Of a stretch of 64,000 nt of DNA, positions 54,043-63,966 are shown one piece after another. The notes beneath the pieces were generated by a model. The model ran no database searches. It worked only from the letters and a program-made list of their open reading frames with translations, and was not told the origin of the DNA. The position numbers were made by a program, and so were the translations under genes. Positions within the stretch are counted from its first letter, which is position 1; every line of letters begins with the position of its first letter. Origin of the DNA: Spirosoma endbachense (GTDB taxonomy: Bacteria > Bacteroidota > Bacteroidia > Cytophagales > Spirosomataceae); NCBI RefSeq assembly GCF_010233585.1, contig NZ_CP045997.1:2755424-2819423 (forward strand), given 5' to 3'.

Positions 54043-54849
54043 TCAGCTATACGAGGGAGTTTTTCGGGAGATCAATCCTATAATCGCCAGCACTACCGCT
54101 ACAATTGCCCCAGCCCCGGCCACTAGCGGTAGTTGCCCATTTCCTGACTGCTCCACGGCAATAGCCACGTAAGCCCAGGCAAACACCAGAATATAGGCCA
54201 CACTCCGGTACCGGTTAAATACCAATGCTCCAACAAGCAGTCCAACGAATAGTATCGAGATGGCCCATGTTTGTTCGCTTAGCCCCATCAGGCTAAAATC
54301 CGTCGCTTTCAGATAAACCGCGACAGTAAGGATTGTAGCAACAGTCAGCCAGCCGAAGTAAATTGAAAACGGAATACGGGCTATCCAGGTTTCTGCGGGA
54401 GAGGCTGCTGATTCAGGCAATGTTGCATCGGGGTCAGTAGGTAGCAGTGACTCGTGCCGACGTTCAAGGAGTTGTTGCTCGATAACAACCAGCGAGAACA
54501 GCATAACCAGAATAACGATCAAGGCCAGGCCAATCCGTTCATTGTTGAACAGCGGACTCCAGATTGCATTGCAGAACGCATTCAGAATAACCCACCCGCC
54601 GATTGACCGAAAGCGCGGATTTGTTCGCTGTGCAGGTAGCGCCTGAAAGATTGCGAATGCCAGTAGACCCAGGAAAATGATTCCCCAGATCGAAAAGGCA
54701 TAACCCGCAGGCGTAATCATCGTGTGATATTTATCGGATATATTGGCGTTGGTTCTCCCTCCAAACGCGCCTGTATTGGATAGGTAGTTCATCACAATCA
54801 GCGAGATGATGCTGAAAACGACGAGAAATTGGCGAAGTTTATCGTTCAT
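54043..54849 (-). CDS. TspO/MBR-related tryptophan-rich sensory membrane protein
   Basis: The 268-residue protein has about seven hydrophobic segments. I-T-P-A-G-Y-A-F-S-I-W-G-I-I-F near 46-60 and N-A-I-W-S-P-L-F-N-N near 94-103 match TspO/MBR-related proteins. It is longer than typical TspO (about 160) through an insert and extra segments. TspO binds porphyrins and cholesterol-like ligands; whether this long form does is not known. A perfect inverted repeat lies ahead. Confidence 0.75.
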   Translation of the reverse strand: MNDKLRQFLVVFSIISLIVMNYLSNTGAFGGRTNANISDKYHTMITPAGYAFSIWGIIFLGLLAFAIFQALPAQRTNPRFRSIGGWVILNAFCNAIWSPLFNNERIGLALIVILVMLFSLVVIEQQLLERRHESLLPTDPDATLPESAASPAETWIARIPFSIYFGWLTVATILTVAVYLKATDFSLMGLSEQTWAISILFVGLLVGALVFNRYRSVAYILVFAWAYVAIAVEQSGNGQLPLVAGAGAIVAVVLAIIGLISRKTPSYS

Positions 54850-54867
54850 GGCGAGTAAATGGTTAAA

Positions 54868-54936
54868 CAGTTAAAAGGGTAATTGGCAAACTGGCCAAAT
54901 TGTTATGGCGTTGCTTATCAATTACCCTTTTAACTG
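54868..54936. repeat. Perfect 18-bp inverted repeat between TspO-like and OmpA-like genes
   Basis: Arms at 54868-54885 and 54919-54936 are perfectly complementary with a 33-base loop. They hold GTTAAAAGGGTAATTG. It lies between two minus-strand genes and could end transcription of the OmpA-like gene, whose stop is at 54955; T-richness of the right arm helps. Confidence 0.55.
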
Positions 54937-54954
54937 AATGACAGGCTTACCCGT

Positions 54955-56955
54955 CTACATTTCCAGGATCTTAAACTCCGTCCGGCGGTTACGCTGATGT
55001 TCTTCTTCAGTTTTGGCGGTTTTAACAATCAGTTGGGTTTCGCCGTACCCCTTCGCAACCATCCGGCTTGCATCGATCCCTTTCGATACGATATAGTCTA
55101 CGGCTGACTTGGCCCGGTTCTGCGATAGCTTCATGTTGTATGCATCCGGTGCCCGCACGTCGGTATGTGAGCTTAACTCAATCTTTAGCGTCGGGTTGTC
55201 CTTCAGAATTGTGACTAGCTTATCGAGTTCCTCGGCGGCATCCGGCCGGATGTTGTACTTATCGAGATCGTAATAAATATTTTCCAGCACGAACGTTTTG
55301 TTAAGCGTCGCCTTGTCGAGCAGAATTGCCACGTTGAATGTGGTATCGGTTTCGGGTTTAGTCAGGAAAATATCCGGGATACTCTTGCCCTGCATCGTAA
55401 ACTGCTCCCGGCGGGTCAGATAGCCTTTGCGTTCTGCCAGTATGGTGTAGTCTTTGCCTTCCTGCAATGGATATTTGCCAAACGTGCCCGGCTGGCCCGT
55501 TGTCACTTCGGCAATGGGTTGCCCCGTAGCATCGTCCAGAATACGAACCCGCGCCGAATCGAGCGGGGCAATAGGGGTTTCATTTGCTGAAACGGTTCCA
55601 GCCAGGAAGTAGCGTACCATTTTAGGTCCATTGCGTTTGTTCTGTACAATAGTCGTCGTATCGGCAGCAGGCCCCTCCTGAAAGAAATAAATGTCATCGT
55701 CACCCTTGCCACCTGTTCGGTTCGATGCCAGAAACCCTTTAGTCGGGTCGGTATAAATCAGGCCAAAATCGTCGGCGGGTGAGTTGATCGGTTGCCCCAT
55801 GTTCTCGACCCGTGTAACTCCGCCCGAACGCGTTGCGACAAATACATCTAATTTGCCGAGTCCAGGATGCCCGTCAGAAGAAAAATACAATTTGGCGTTC
55901 TGACCAACGTACGGGAACATCTCATCACCGGGTGTATTAATGTCACGACCCATATTGACCGGACGGCTGAATCGGCCCGAAGCGTCGATGCTGGTTCGAT
56001 ACAGATCAATACCTCCGGCTCCGCCAGCCCGGTTCGATGCAAAGTAGAGCGTTTTTCCATCTGCCGAGAAAGCGGGAGAGCCATCCCAGGCAGTCGAATC
56101 GCTGATGGGCAACCGAAGTGGCTGGCTCCAGGTGCTGTTGTCGCCCAACCGGCTGATAAACAGATCAACATCCTGACCGCCTTTGCGTTTGCCATTATTA
56201 CCGCGAGCCAGAATCATGGTTTTGCCATCTTTCGAGAAAGCGGGCGTTCCTTCATTCACATCACCCTGAAATACGTTGTTGCTAAACAACTCAGGCTGCC
56301 CTGTCGATACAAGATTTCCGGTCTCATCAGGATTTTGATTTAGCTTGGCTTTATAAAGACCCAGCATGGGCAAGCCATTGTTTTTATAAACCTGCTCCTT
56401 TTTCGAAGCTGTATAAACCAATTCCTCTCCTCGCACAACGGGCGCAAATTCCGTTCCCGGCGAGTTAAGATTACCCATGTTCTTCAGGGTAATGAGCGAC
56501 TTGTTTTTCGCGATTATGTCGATGGCCTTCAGCGTTTCGATTTCGCGCTTTGCCTTATCGAGTATAGGTTTAGCAGTGGTTCTGGGTGCATTGGCTACGT
56601 ACTGCTGCAACTGCTCTAAGGCAGCTGGATAGTTACCCTGTGACTTTAATGCGTAGGCATAATTGAAGCGGGCTTCGGGTTCGGCGGTTTTGGCTTCGAT
56701 GGCTTTCTGATAGAACGGAACAGCATCGCCAAACCGATTCGACAGGCGATAGGATTCGGCCACATAGTAATTCAATCGGGCCGGATCAATGCTTCCTTTG
56801 GCTGCCTTCTCGAATTGAGTTAAGGCTAGATTGTACTCCCCAGCGTCGTAATGACGAACGCCTTTTTTGTACGCCTGCATGGCTGAATTGCAGCCCGCCA
56901 GTCCGGTAGCCAACCCCAGCGCTACCAGCAAAACAGACAACGTATTGATTCTCAT
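54955..56955 (-). CDS. PorE-like lipoprotein: TPR, PD40 propeller, CRD and OmpA domains
   Basis: The 666-residue protein starts at the ATG at 56955 with a signal peptide and lipobox L-A-G-C (C22). Domains follow in the order TPR (about 30-125), PD40/WD40-like beta-propeller (about 150-420, repeats of the D-G-K-T-x-Y-F-A-S-N type), carboxypeptidase-regulatory-like domain (about 455-545) and OmpA peptidoglycan-binding domain (about 550-666, with S-H-T-D-V-R). This is the architecture and length of PorE, which anchors the T9SS to peptidoglycan. Paralogues with other roles exist in Bacteroidota, so the name is only tentative. The longer frame to 57030 is unlikely. Confidence 0.85.
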   Translation of the reverse strand: MRINTLSVLLVALGLATGLAGCNSAMQAYKKGVRHYDAGEYNLALTQFEKAAKGSIDPARLNYYVAESYRLSNRFGDAVPFYQKAIEAKTAEPEARFNYAYALKSQGNYPAALEQLQQYVANAPRTTAKPILDKAKREIETLKAIDIIAKNKSLITLKNMGNLNSPGTEFAPVVRGEELVYTASKKEQVYKNNGLPMLGLYKAKLNQNPDETGNLVSTGQPELFSNNVFQGDVNEGTPAFSKDGKTMILARGNNGKRKGGQDVDLFISRLGDNSTWSQPLRLPISDSTAWDGSPAFSADGKTLYFASNRAGGAGGIDLYRTSIDASGRFSRPVNMGRDINTPGDEMFPYVGQNAKLYFSSDGHPGLGKLDVFVATRSGGVTRVENMGQPINSPADDFGLIYTDPTKGFLASNRTGGKGDDDIYFFQEGPAADTTTIVQNKRNGPKMVRYFLAGTVSANETPIAPLDSARVRILDDATGQPIAEVTTGQPGTFGKYPLQEGKDYTILAERKGYLTRREQFTMQGKSIPDIFLTKPETDTTFNVAILLDKATLNKTFVLENIYYDLDKYNIRPDAAEELDKLVTILKDNPTLKIELSSHTDVRAPDAYNMKLSQNRAKSAVDYIVSKGIDASRMVAKGYGETQLIVKTAKTEEEHQRNRRTEFKILEM

Positions 56956-57154
56956 ATAGATAATGAAGCAAAGGCATTTTCGCGCCCAAGATAGGCAAAT
57001 TTGGGCGAGTCTTACTTTTAACGAATACAATCTGTATTTATTGAGGATTGTTTAAGAAGGAAAAACTTGCCCTATCGCAATGGCAAGTTACAAACCATTA
57101 CCAGTAAATTGCCGACCCGAATGCATTTATGTGTTTTTGACTATTCCTATCCTT

Positions 57155-58654
57155 ATGCCCACTTATGTAGCCGCCATTGACCAGGGCACAACCAGCACCC
57201 GCTGCATTGTGTTCGACCGGCAGGGCCAGATTGTATCGCTGGCTCAAAAAGAACACAAGCAGATCTATCCACAACCTGGCTGGGTTGAACACGATCCAGA
57301 AGAAATCTGGCGTAATACTCTGGAAGTCATTGCATTGGCTCGCATCAAGGCGAAACTCTCCGTGCACGACATTGTAGCCGTTGGTATCACAAACCAGCGC
57401 GAAACGACCGTTGTCTGGAATCGCCGGACGGGCAAACCCTACTACAATGCCATCGTCTGGCAGGATATGCGAACGGCCGATCTGGTTATCGAATTTGCCA
57501 AAGCAGGAGGTCAAGACCGCTTTCGGTCTCAAACCGGTTTGCCACTGGCCACTTATTTCAGTGGCCTGAAATTGAAGTGGCTGTTGGACAATGTGCCCGA
57601 TTTAAGAGACGATGCCGAACGGGGCGATGCGCTTTTCGGCAACATGGATACCTTCGTCGTCTGGAATTTGACAGGGGGCATACATGGCGGTCTGCATCTC
57701 ACCGACGTGACCAATGCCAGCCGAACGCAACTGATGAATTTGCGAACGCTGAACTGGGACGATGAATTACTGGAAACCTTCACCGTTCCGCGCACCATGT
57801 TACCTCAAATCAGGCCGAGCAGCGAAGTGTATGGAACCGTCTCCTCAGAGGTATTGCCCGGTGTTCCGGTTGCGGGCATCCTTGGTGATCAGCAGGCTGC
57901 GCTGGTTGGTCAGACATGCTACGAACCTGGTCAGGCCAAAAACACCTATGGCACCGGTTGCTTCCTGCTGATGAACACAGGTACTGAGCTACGGGAGTCG
58001 ACCTACGGCCTGCTGACAACGGTGGCTTACCAGTTCAAAGATGAACCGGTTCATTATGCACTCGAAGGCAGTGTTGCCATTACGGGCGCTCTGGTGCAGT
58101 GGTTGCGCGACAACTTAGGCATTATCAAGAAAAGCACCGATATCGAATCGCTGGCCCGCTCTGTAGACGACAACGGCGGAGCTTATTTCGTACCTGCCTT
58201 TTCTGGCCTATACGCTCCTCACTGGAAAGCCGATGCGCGGGGTGTTATAGCTGGACTAACGCGCTTTGTGAACAAAGGCCATCTGGCACGAGCTGTTCTG
58301 GAGGCAACGGCTTACCAGACCGTAGACGTTGTGCGGGCAATGGAGCAGGATGCTGGTGTTTCTCTCAAATCACTGCGTGTCGATGGTGGCATGGTGATCA
58401 ATTCCCTGCTGATGCAATTCCAGTCCGACGTGCTCAACGGGCCGGTTGTTTGTCCGCAAATGACCGAAACAACCGCTCTTGGCGCTGCCTACGCAGCCGG
58501 ACTGGCCGTAGGCTACTGGAAAAATCTGGACGACTTACGTCAGAACTGGGGAGTTGCCCGTACTTACGAACCAAACATGGACGACGCCCAGCGAAAACGA
58601 CTCATGCACGGCTGGCAAAAAGCCGTCGAACGGTCATTTGGCTGGGAGGATTGA
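57155..58654 (+). CDS. glpK: Glycerol kinase
   Basis: GlpK phosphorylates glycerol to sn-glycerol-3-phosphate. The 499-residue protein has [11 protein letters not shown] near the start, the N-Q-R-E-T-T and W-Q-D substrate segments, [14 protein letters not shown], and [11 protein letters not shown] near residue 267, and it is the usual length for GlpK (about 500). The ATG at 57155 is chosen; the frame could start at 57080, but that adds 25 residues with no match. No glycerol uptake or dehydrogenase gene is adjacent. Hairpins follow at 58743 and 58829. Confidence 0.95.
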   Translation: MPTYVAAIDQGTTSTRCIVFDRQGQIVSLAQKEHKQIYPQPGWVEHDPEEIWRNTLEVIALARIKAKLSVHDIVAVGITNQRETTVVWNRRTGKPYYNAIVWQDMRTADLVIEFAKAGGQDRFRSQTGLPLATYFSGLKLKWLLDNVPDLRDDAERGDALFGNMDTFVVWNLTGGIHGGLHLTDVTNASRTQLMNLRTLNWDDELLETFTVPRTMLPQIRPSSEVYGTVSSEVLPGVPVAGILGDQQAALVGQTCYEPGQAKNTYGTGCFLLMNTGTELRESTYGLLTTVAYQFKDEPVHYALEGSVAITGALVQWLRDNLGIIKKSTDIESLARSVDDNGGAYFVPAFSGLYAPHWKADARGVIAGLTRFVNKGHLARAVLEATAYQTVDVVRAMEQDAGVSLKSLRVDGGMVINSLLMQFQSDVLNGPVVCPQMTETTALGAAYAAGLAVGYWKNLDDLRQNWGVARTYEPNMDDAQRKRLMHGWQKAVERSFGWED

Positions 58655-58742
58655 GCCTTGTTAATGTGTCGATAAGCTTTATTAAGGCTTCAACAGAATT
58701 GACTTACGGCCTATTGATGCTTGAATTCGTCAGTAAGGTGAT

Positions 58743-58762
58743 GTCGGTTTCTCAAAACCGAC
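58743..58762. repeat. Small inverted repeat after glpK
   Basis: 8-base arms GTCGGTTT/AAACCGAC with a 4-base loop. It lies 88 bases after the glpK stop, in a 239-base gap that also holds the hairpin at 58829-58862. It has no T-run and may be a dispersed hairpin. Confidence 0.5.
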
Positions 58763-58828
58763 ACAGGGAGACGGTTCGCCAGCGATCCGCAAAACCTGGT
58801 CGTAGATGCCGGATTCGGTTTGTCGACC

Positions 58829-58862
58829 CGTAGAGGTCAGGTTTATTAACCTGACCTCTACG
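58829..58862. repeat. Perfect 15-bp hairpin after glpK
   Basis: Perfect arms (58829-58843 and 58848-58862) with a 4-base loop. It is centred 48 bases before the stop of the convergent gene at 58894 and probably serves as terminator for one or both genes. Confidence 0.65.
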
Positions 58863-58893
58863 TCAATAAATCAGGTATAGTCGCTATGAATCG

Positions 58894-60162
58894 CTAAAAA
58901 GCCTGAAATACTAACTTATTCCTCGTTTGAAGTTTAATATCTTTCACGGCACCCGTACCCAGAAAACCATATGCAACCCCCACAATAGACACCTTCTTTT
59001 GGGGGAGGGTCGCTTCGTAGGCTAATTCTCCATTAATGTGATAATAGAGCTTGTGTCCGTCGCTTTTGCAGGATACATGTACCCATTTTGAAAAATCAAC
59101 GCCAAACCGGGATAAATCCGTCTTTTTTCCAGAAATCGTATTCGTTCCATCGAGTAGCGTAAGCTCCGATACACAACCCTTGGCAGAAAGGGGCATTGTA
59201 ACAGGCATATCGTTGGTTATCAGAACGATCCAGGCCAGTTGGCAGGCCGCAGCTCCCTCTCCATATTCATTTTTCACATCGCTGGTAAACGAGAAATCGG
59301 CCAATGCGATTGGATCAAAGTTTCCGACATTGACGTACTTGACCAACGGAGGCTGAGGTTGTAAAGCCACATTTTTCTGCTGAATGTCTGCAACAGGCAG
59401 CTTCATCATATCCGGACCGATAAACTCAGACGGCTTCAGGTAGACAGGTATCGGTTTCGTTGCAATGCAGCCAAGCCAGCCATTGGTTGGAATGATTAGC
59501 GAATGTTCTTTCACAACCTGCTTACCGATAATCAGCTTAGCCCGATAATACCCTGGTTCATAATAAATAGACGTATGCGTCTGGCCATCTTTATCCACCA
59601 GGGTTTGTAGACGCGGGTCCCACGATTGTTGAATATAAACCGAATCGGTGGGTGATGCCGAGGAATTATAGGTAAAAATAACCGAGTTGGGAATTCCTCG
59701 GGTCAACGGTTTACTGCTAAAGCTATACTGGTTTACATTCAATTGAGACGGTTTTTGCTCAAACGCAACGATACCGATCAGGGCAATAAGTAAAACAAGG
59801 CCCGCAATCCAGCTAAGTTTCACCCAATTGATGGATGATTTGGCGGGTAGAACCGGCAATTGACCGACAGGATCAGGCGGCAAATCACTAGTCGCCTGCG
59901 ACTTGATGAAGGCTCGCCAATCCGAATAGCCCGCAAATTGAGCCAGCGTATTCAAGGTCGTATTGCTCGGCAAATGCTGGTAATCGACCCGGCCCCAGAT
60001 GCGTCGTAGCGTGCTTGCGCTCAAGGAAACACCCGTCTCATCCAGAATACGTTGCTGGAGATTGTCAAAATCGGCACTTATCCAGGATTCGCTCGCTCCC
60101 CAGTCGAGTTTTTGTTCAATAAGCTGTTTGCATCGGAGCAAATCGGTCGAATCGGAAAGCAT
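58894..60162 (-). CDS. HTH-like domain, single membrane segment and ectodomain protein
   Basis: The protein is 422 residues from the ATG at 60162 (a TTG two codons upstream is possible). Residues about 10-90 form a helical region with L-S-A-S-T-L-R-R-I-W-G-R-V and A-G-Y-S-D-W-R-A-F, recalling a helix-turn-helix motif that I know from many Spirosoma-like proteins. A single membrane segment is at about 115-135, followed by an ectodomain of about 285 residues, whose last part resembles a LamG-like lectin fold. The layout suggests a one-protein signalling device from outside to DNA. The DNA-binding is inference. It is convergent with glpK. Confidence 0.6.
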   Translation of the reverse strand: MLSDSTDLLRCKQLIEQKLDWGASESWISADFDNLQQRILDETGVSLSASTLRRIWGRVDYQHLPSNTTLNTLAQFAGYSDWRAFIKSQATSDLPPDPVGQLPVLPAKSSINWVKLSWIAGLVLLIALIGIVAFEQKPSQLNVNQYSFSSKPLTRGIPNSVIFTYNSSASPTDSVYIQQSWDPRLQTLVDKDGQTHTSIYYEPGYYRAKLIIGKQVVKEHSLIIPTNGWLGCIATKPIPVYLKPSEFIGPDMMKLPVADIQQKNVALQPQPPLVKYVNVGNFDPIALADFSFTSDVKNEYGEGAAACQLAWIVLITNDMPVTMPLSAKGCVSELTLLDGTNTISGKKTDLSRFGVDFSKWVHVSCKSDGHKLYYHINGELAYEATLPQKKVSIVGVAYGFLGTGAVKDIKLQTRNKLVFQAF

Positions 60163-60336
60163 TGTCAATCAACGTGATAAAACTTGAAAAAACTTGATCG
60201 GCAAATGAATTGCAAGGTATTGAGTAGTGTGGTTAGGTTTACGATCAGCGATGCGCTTCCACTGGTTCGCTAAAGGTACAAAAGGCCATTGCTAACGAAT
60301 CCTTACTTTTTCAGTGAGTAAATCCTGGTAAACAAC

Positions 60337-61368
60337 ATGAACAAGGTAGTCTTTTTAACCATTACTTTATGGGGAAGTTTTCTCTTTTCTATAAACGCCC
60401 AGACCCTGTATGTAGATGCCGTACGAGGGAGGGAAGAAGCCAAAGGGACGGCTACTGATCCCCTTGCCAGTTTAGAAAAAGCCGTTGGCCTAACCCACGA
60501 ATTTTCAGGCACCGAGCCCATAATGATCAAAATTTACCCCGGCTTGTATGTGCTTCAGCATCAACTGGAAATCAAAACCCGCAGGCTCCCAGCAGATACG
60601 GTACAATACAGCCTTGAAGCCGCTATTATGCCGGACGATCCAGAGTGGCAACCGACGAAAATGCCCGTCATTCAGTCCACTTCCCCCGACAACTCCGTAA
60701 ATCAGTTTGTACATGCGATAGGGTTCCTGGTGGCAAAAAACAACGTGAGTTTTAAGGGTCTCAAGTTTTTAGGAAACGCCAATCCTACTGTCCGCTATTA
60801 TTATCCCATCACGCGGGAGGTCGAAACCTTACAGGGGCTTACTATAAGCCAGTGCTATTTCATCGGCGAACGGAATTCGGCACCCATTCAGGGCGCGATT
60901 TGGGCGCATGGTGGCGGAACCCATGTAGATCATACCATCTTTTATGGTTGTAAGAATGCGCTGCTTCTTTTCAAGTCGATTAAGGATTTCGCGCTGACCA
61001 ACTCGATTGTTTCAGGGTCTTATGAAGCTGCGGTGTGGTTTGGCCCGAACGAGCCAGACTTCCTCTTCCGCAACAACGTCGTCACCAATTGCGCTTATTT
61101 CTGGCTCAGACCCGAGAATACGGCTCCCAAATATTCGTTCTCCACGTCAGTCATTACCGGGAATGCCCATTATATGGGGTTCTATGGGCCTAAGGGACCT
61201 ATTGAGGCCAGTGCAACAAATCAGGTTGAACAGGGGATAAAAAAATCAGGCACTGTCCTGTTCAGTGAGGTAAAGACCAATGGGTTACCTACCGATTATC
61301 TGAATCTGCTGCCCCAATCTGCTGGTTATGACCTTAAGGCTGGCATTTTTAAAACACCAAAGCAATAA
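60337..61368 (+). CDS. Secreted right-handed beta-helix protein
   Basis: The 343-residue protein has a signal peptide ending S-I-N-A-Q near 22, then L-Y-V-D-A-V-R-G and a D-P-L-A-S-L-E-K-A start typical of parallel beta-helix proteins, with repeated hydrophobic strands (V-S-F-K-G-L-K-F, L-T-I-S-Q-C-Y-F). Asn/Gly-rich turns as in polysaccharide lyases are present, but no lyase catalytic set is clear. It lies 14 bases ahead of the ABC permease gene on the same strand, so it is probably cotranscribed. Confidence 0.68.
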   Translation: MNKVVFLTITLWGSFLFSINAQTLYVDAVRGREEAKGTATDPLASLEKAVGLTHEFSGTEPIMIKIYPGLYVLQHQLEIKTRRLPADTVQYSLEAAIMPDDPEWQPTKMPVIQSTSPDNSVNQFVHAIGFLVAKNNVSFKGLKFLGNANPTVRYYYPITREVETLQGLTISQCYFIGERNSAPIQGAIWAHGGGTHVDHTIFYGCKNALLLFKSIKDFALTNSIVSGSYEAAVWFGPNEPDFLFRNNVVTNCAYFWLRPENTAPKYSFSTSVITGNAHYMGFYGPKGPIEASATNQVEQGIKKSGTVLFSEVKTNGLPTDYLNLLPQSAGYDLKAGIFKTPKQ

Positions 61369-61382
61369 TCCTTAAACCTGCC

Positions 61383-63845
61383 ATGTTTCGAAATTACCTA
61401 ACCATTGCCCTGCGCAATTTTCGTCGCCAGAAAGGATTTAACCTGCTCAATATTACGGGCCTGGCCATTGGCCTGGCCAGCGTTACGCTCATTTACCTGT
61501 TTATTATTGACGAACAGGGTTTTGATCGCTTTCACCCCGACTCCGATAACCTCTATGTGCTGGGAACCCACCGAAAATCAAATGGATACGAATACACATC
61601 GGCTTACGCAGCGGGTGCCTGGCAGAAAGCAATTCTGAATCGGTTTCCGGATGTAATCGGCGGGACGCAGGTCATTTCGATGGGCTATCCAGCCTCGTTT
61701 CGCGATCGAAAAACGGATAAAATCCTATTGTCGGAGAATGTGTTCTGGGTGAATTCCGACTTCAAGGATGTCTTTCATTTCCCATTGCTCTATGGAAACC
61801 CAAAAACGGTGTTTGAGAAACCAAATGGGATTGTGCTTAGCGCAACGATTGCCCGGCAATTTTTCGGCGATCAGAATCCAGTCGGTAAACCGCTCGAAAT
61901 AAGTCATATCTATTCAACGGACAATAAATACGTTCCGTTGACAATAACCGGTGTTCTTGACGATTATCCGAGTAATTCGCACATCCAGCCCGATTACCTG
62001 ATCAGCACGGGTATGCTGCGTTCGATGATGACGGCCAACAACAAAAACTGGCTGGAAAACTGGGGAGCCGGGCCGGGCTGGTTTCTGACCTATCTCCATA
62101 CTAAGCCCAATGCCGATATCGATAAAATCAAAAAATTGTTCAATCAGGTCGTACAGGACAATCTCCCCAAAGATCCCGCCAGTTTGACTGAACCCGTAAT
62201 TCTTCCGCTAAAAGGTGTGCATTTCAATCAGGACCTGCGGTCGAGCTATAACAACAGCCGGATTGGTGATATTAAATACCTCTACATTTTTGCCTCAACG
62301 GCCCTGCTCGTGATCATCATTGCCAGCATCAACTACATGAATCTGGCTACGGCTCGGGCCGTTCGACGAGCGAAAGAAATTGGCTTACGGAAAGTGCTGG
62401 GAAGTAACCGGCGTCAGTTGGTATTGCAATTTTTGGGAGAATCCCTGATCACTACGTTCATCGCGCTGCTCGCTGCGCTTGTGTTGGTTGTCGTATTATT
62501 GCCCTTGTTTAACGTCATTGCGGGGAAGCATTTTACGCTGGCCCATCTGGCACAGGGGAAGTTGATCGGCGTTACTCTAGGAACTACGTTGCTGGTTGGC
62601 CTGCTTTCGGGCAGTTATCCCGCGCTGTATTTATCGGGCCTGCTGCCTATCAGTGTATTAAAAAATGTCCGGTTCACCAGCCGTAGCTCCGACTGGCTTC
62701 GGAAAGGTCTGGTTGTCCTGCAATACACCATTACGATTCTGCTGATTGTCTCGACTGGTATTATGATGAAGCAGATGAATTTTATTCATCGCTCGACCTT
62801 AAGCCAGAGTGGCGATCAACTACTTTCGATTCGATGGTCGGGTATGGCTTCGCTGGATAAATACCGTTCCCTGAAGCAGCGCATTCTGGAAGACCCTGAA
62901 TTACAGGTCGTCACGCTGGCCAATCACTTACCGAATCAGGATTATTTTGGCTCGCTGGATCATGATGTTACGTTTCCGCAACTCGGTAATCAGCCGCACC
63001 GGTGGGCAGGCATGAAAGGCGATTTTGACCTCCCGAACGCCTTTAACCTGGAGTTGGTTGCGGGTCGAAAATTCAGGTCGGATAATCCGGCCGATTCCAG
63101 TGCGTACCTGCTCAACGAAAGCGCCGTCAAAGCGCTGGGTCTTCCGCTGGATAAGGTGCTGGGCATGCATCTGACCATAAAACGGCCCATGGAAGAATCG
63201 AATCAGAAGAGGGAAGGAACCGTGATCGGCATTGTCCGCGATTTTCCTTATAGATCCATACATCATACCATTTCGCCCTTAGCGATCAGCGCCCGACCTG
63301 ACCCCGAAGATCGGATCATGTATGTAAAATTGCCAAACGGTAAGTTTCAGGAAAAGATAGCCGAGGTAGAAAAAAAGTGGAAGCAGGTGCTGCCCGATGT
63401 TGGCTTCGATCACTGGTTCATGAGCGAGGAGTTTGGCCGGATGTATGAAGGCGAAAACCGGATGTCGGGTTTATTTAAAGCATTTTCTCTGCTGTCCATT
63501 CTGATTGCCTGCCTGGGCTTATTCGGCCTGTCGTCGTACCTGGCCGAACGGCGTACCAAAGAGATCGGTATCCGCAAAGTGATGGGGGCTTCTCTGCTCC
63601 AGATCCTCAGACTGTTGTTTACACCTTTCCTTAATTTACTGGCCGTTGCCTGTCTGATAGCCGTGCCGTTGGGTTGGTTCATGATGTACCGATGGCTCGA
63701 AGATTTTACCTATCGCGTGCCTATCGATGCATTCATTTTCCTGCTAAGCATCCTTCTGGTTGTCCTATTGACGGCCGTCGTTGTCAGCTACGAAACGGTA
63801 CGGGCTGCTTTAACAAACCCGCTGAACTCGATTCGGCAAGAGTAA
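61383..63845 (+). CDS. MacB/FtsX-like ABC transporter permease
   Basis: The 820-residue protein has an N-terminal membrane segment (about 20-45) in A-L-R-N-F-R-R-Q-K-G-F-N-L-L-N, a large periplasmic domain (about 50-275), three segments around 285-410, a second half with the same layout, and a C-terminal set of segments (about 690-805) with R-T-K-E-I-G-I-R-K-V-M-G. This matches the double-unit MacB-type permeases common in Bacteroidota, which mostly have a separate ATPase. No ATPase gene is adjacent. The beta-helix protein upstream may be its partner. A long hairpin follows. Confidence 0.9.
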   Translation: MFRNYLTIALRNFRRQKGFNLLNITGLAIGLASVTLIYLFIIDEQGFDRFHPDSDNLYVLGTHRKSNGYEYTSAYAAGAWQKAILNRFPDVIGGTQVISMGYPASFRDRKTDKILLSENVFWVNSDFKDVFHFPLLYGNPKTVFEKPNGIVLSATIARQFFGDQNPVGKPLEISHIYSTDNKYVPLTITGVLDDYPSNSHIQPDYLISTGMLRSMMTANNKNWLENWGAGPGWFLTYLHTKPNADIDKIKKLFNQVVQDNLPKDPASLTEPVILPLKGVHFNQDLRSSYNNSRIGDIKYLYIFASTALLVIIIASINYMNLATARAVRRAKEIGLRKVLGSNRRQLVLQFLGESLITTFIALLAALVLVVVLLPLFNVIAGKHFTLAHLAQGKLIGVTLGTTLLVGLLSGSYPALYLSGLLPISVLKNVRFTSRSSDWLRKGLVVLQYTITILLIVSTGIMMKQMNFIHRSTLSQSGDQLLSIRWSGMASLDKYRSLKQRILEDPELQVVTLANHLPNQDYFGSLDHDVTFPQLGNQPHRWAGMKGDFDLPNAFNLELVAGRKFRSDNPADSSAYLLNESAVKALGLPLDKVLGMHLTIKRPMEESNQKREGTVIGIVRDFPYRSIHHTISPLAISARPDPEDRIMYVKLPNGKFQEKIAEVEKKWKQVLPDVGFDHWFMSEEFGRMYEGENRMSGLFKAFSLLSILIACLGLFGLSSYLAERRTKEIGIRKVMGASLLQILRLLFTPFLNLLAVACLIAVPLGWFMMYRWLEDFTYRVPIDAFIFLLSILLVVLLTAVVVSYETVRAALTNPLNSIRQE

Positions 63846-63886
63846 AAAGAAGGTATGCGTATACAAAAAGTCCTGTCGTTCATCCC

Positions 63887-63966
63887 TAGGCCTTTGGCTT
63901 CGAGCCGTGCCACGGTTATTACTGATGGGCATTCAAACCGTGGCACGGCTCGAAGCCAAAGGCCTA
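63887..63966. repeat. 31-bp perfect inverted repeat, TAGGnCTTTnGC family (copy 3)
   Basis: Arms at 63887-63917 and 63936-63966 are perfectly complementary around an 18-base loop. They carry TAGGCCTTTGGC and, inside, CCGTGCCACGG. The outer part resembles the hairpins at 9037 and 31042. It lies 42 bases after the permease stop and may end its transcription, but the length and shared sequence favour a dispersed repeat. Confidence 0.75.

Noticed and set aside
57080..57154. Longer glpK start
   Set aside because: The extra residues match nothing, while the ATG at 57155 gives the standard length of about 499.
58099..58833. 244-residue frame inside glpK
   Set aside because: It overlaps the conserved glpK frame on the same strand, has arginine-rich shadow composition and no family match.
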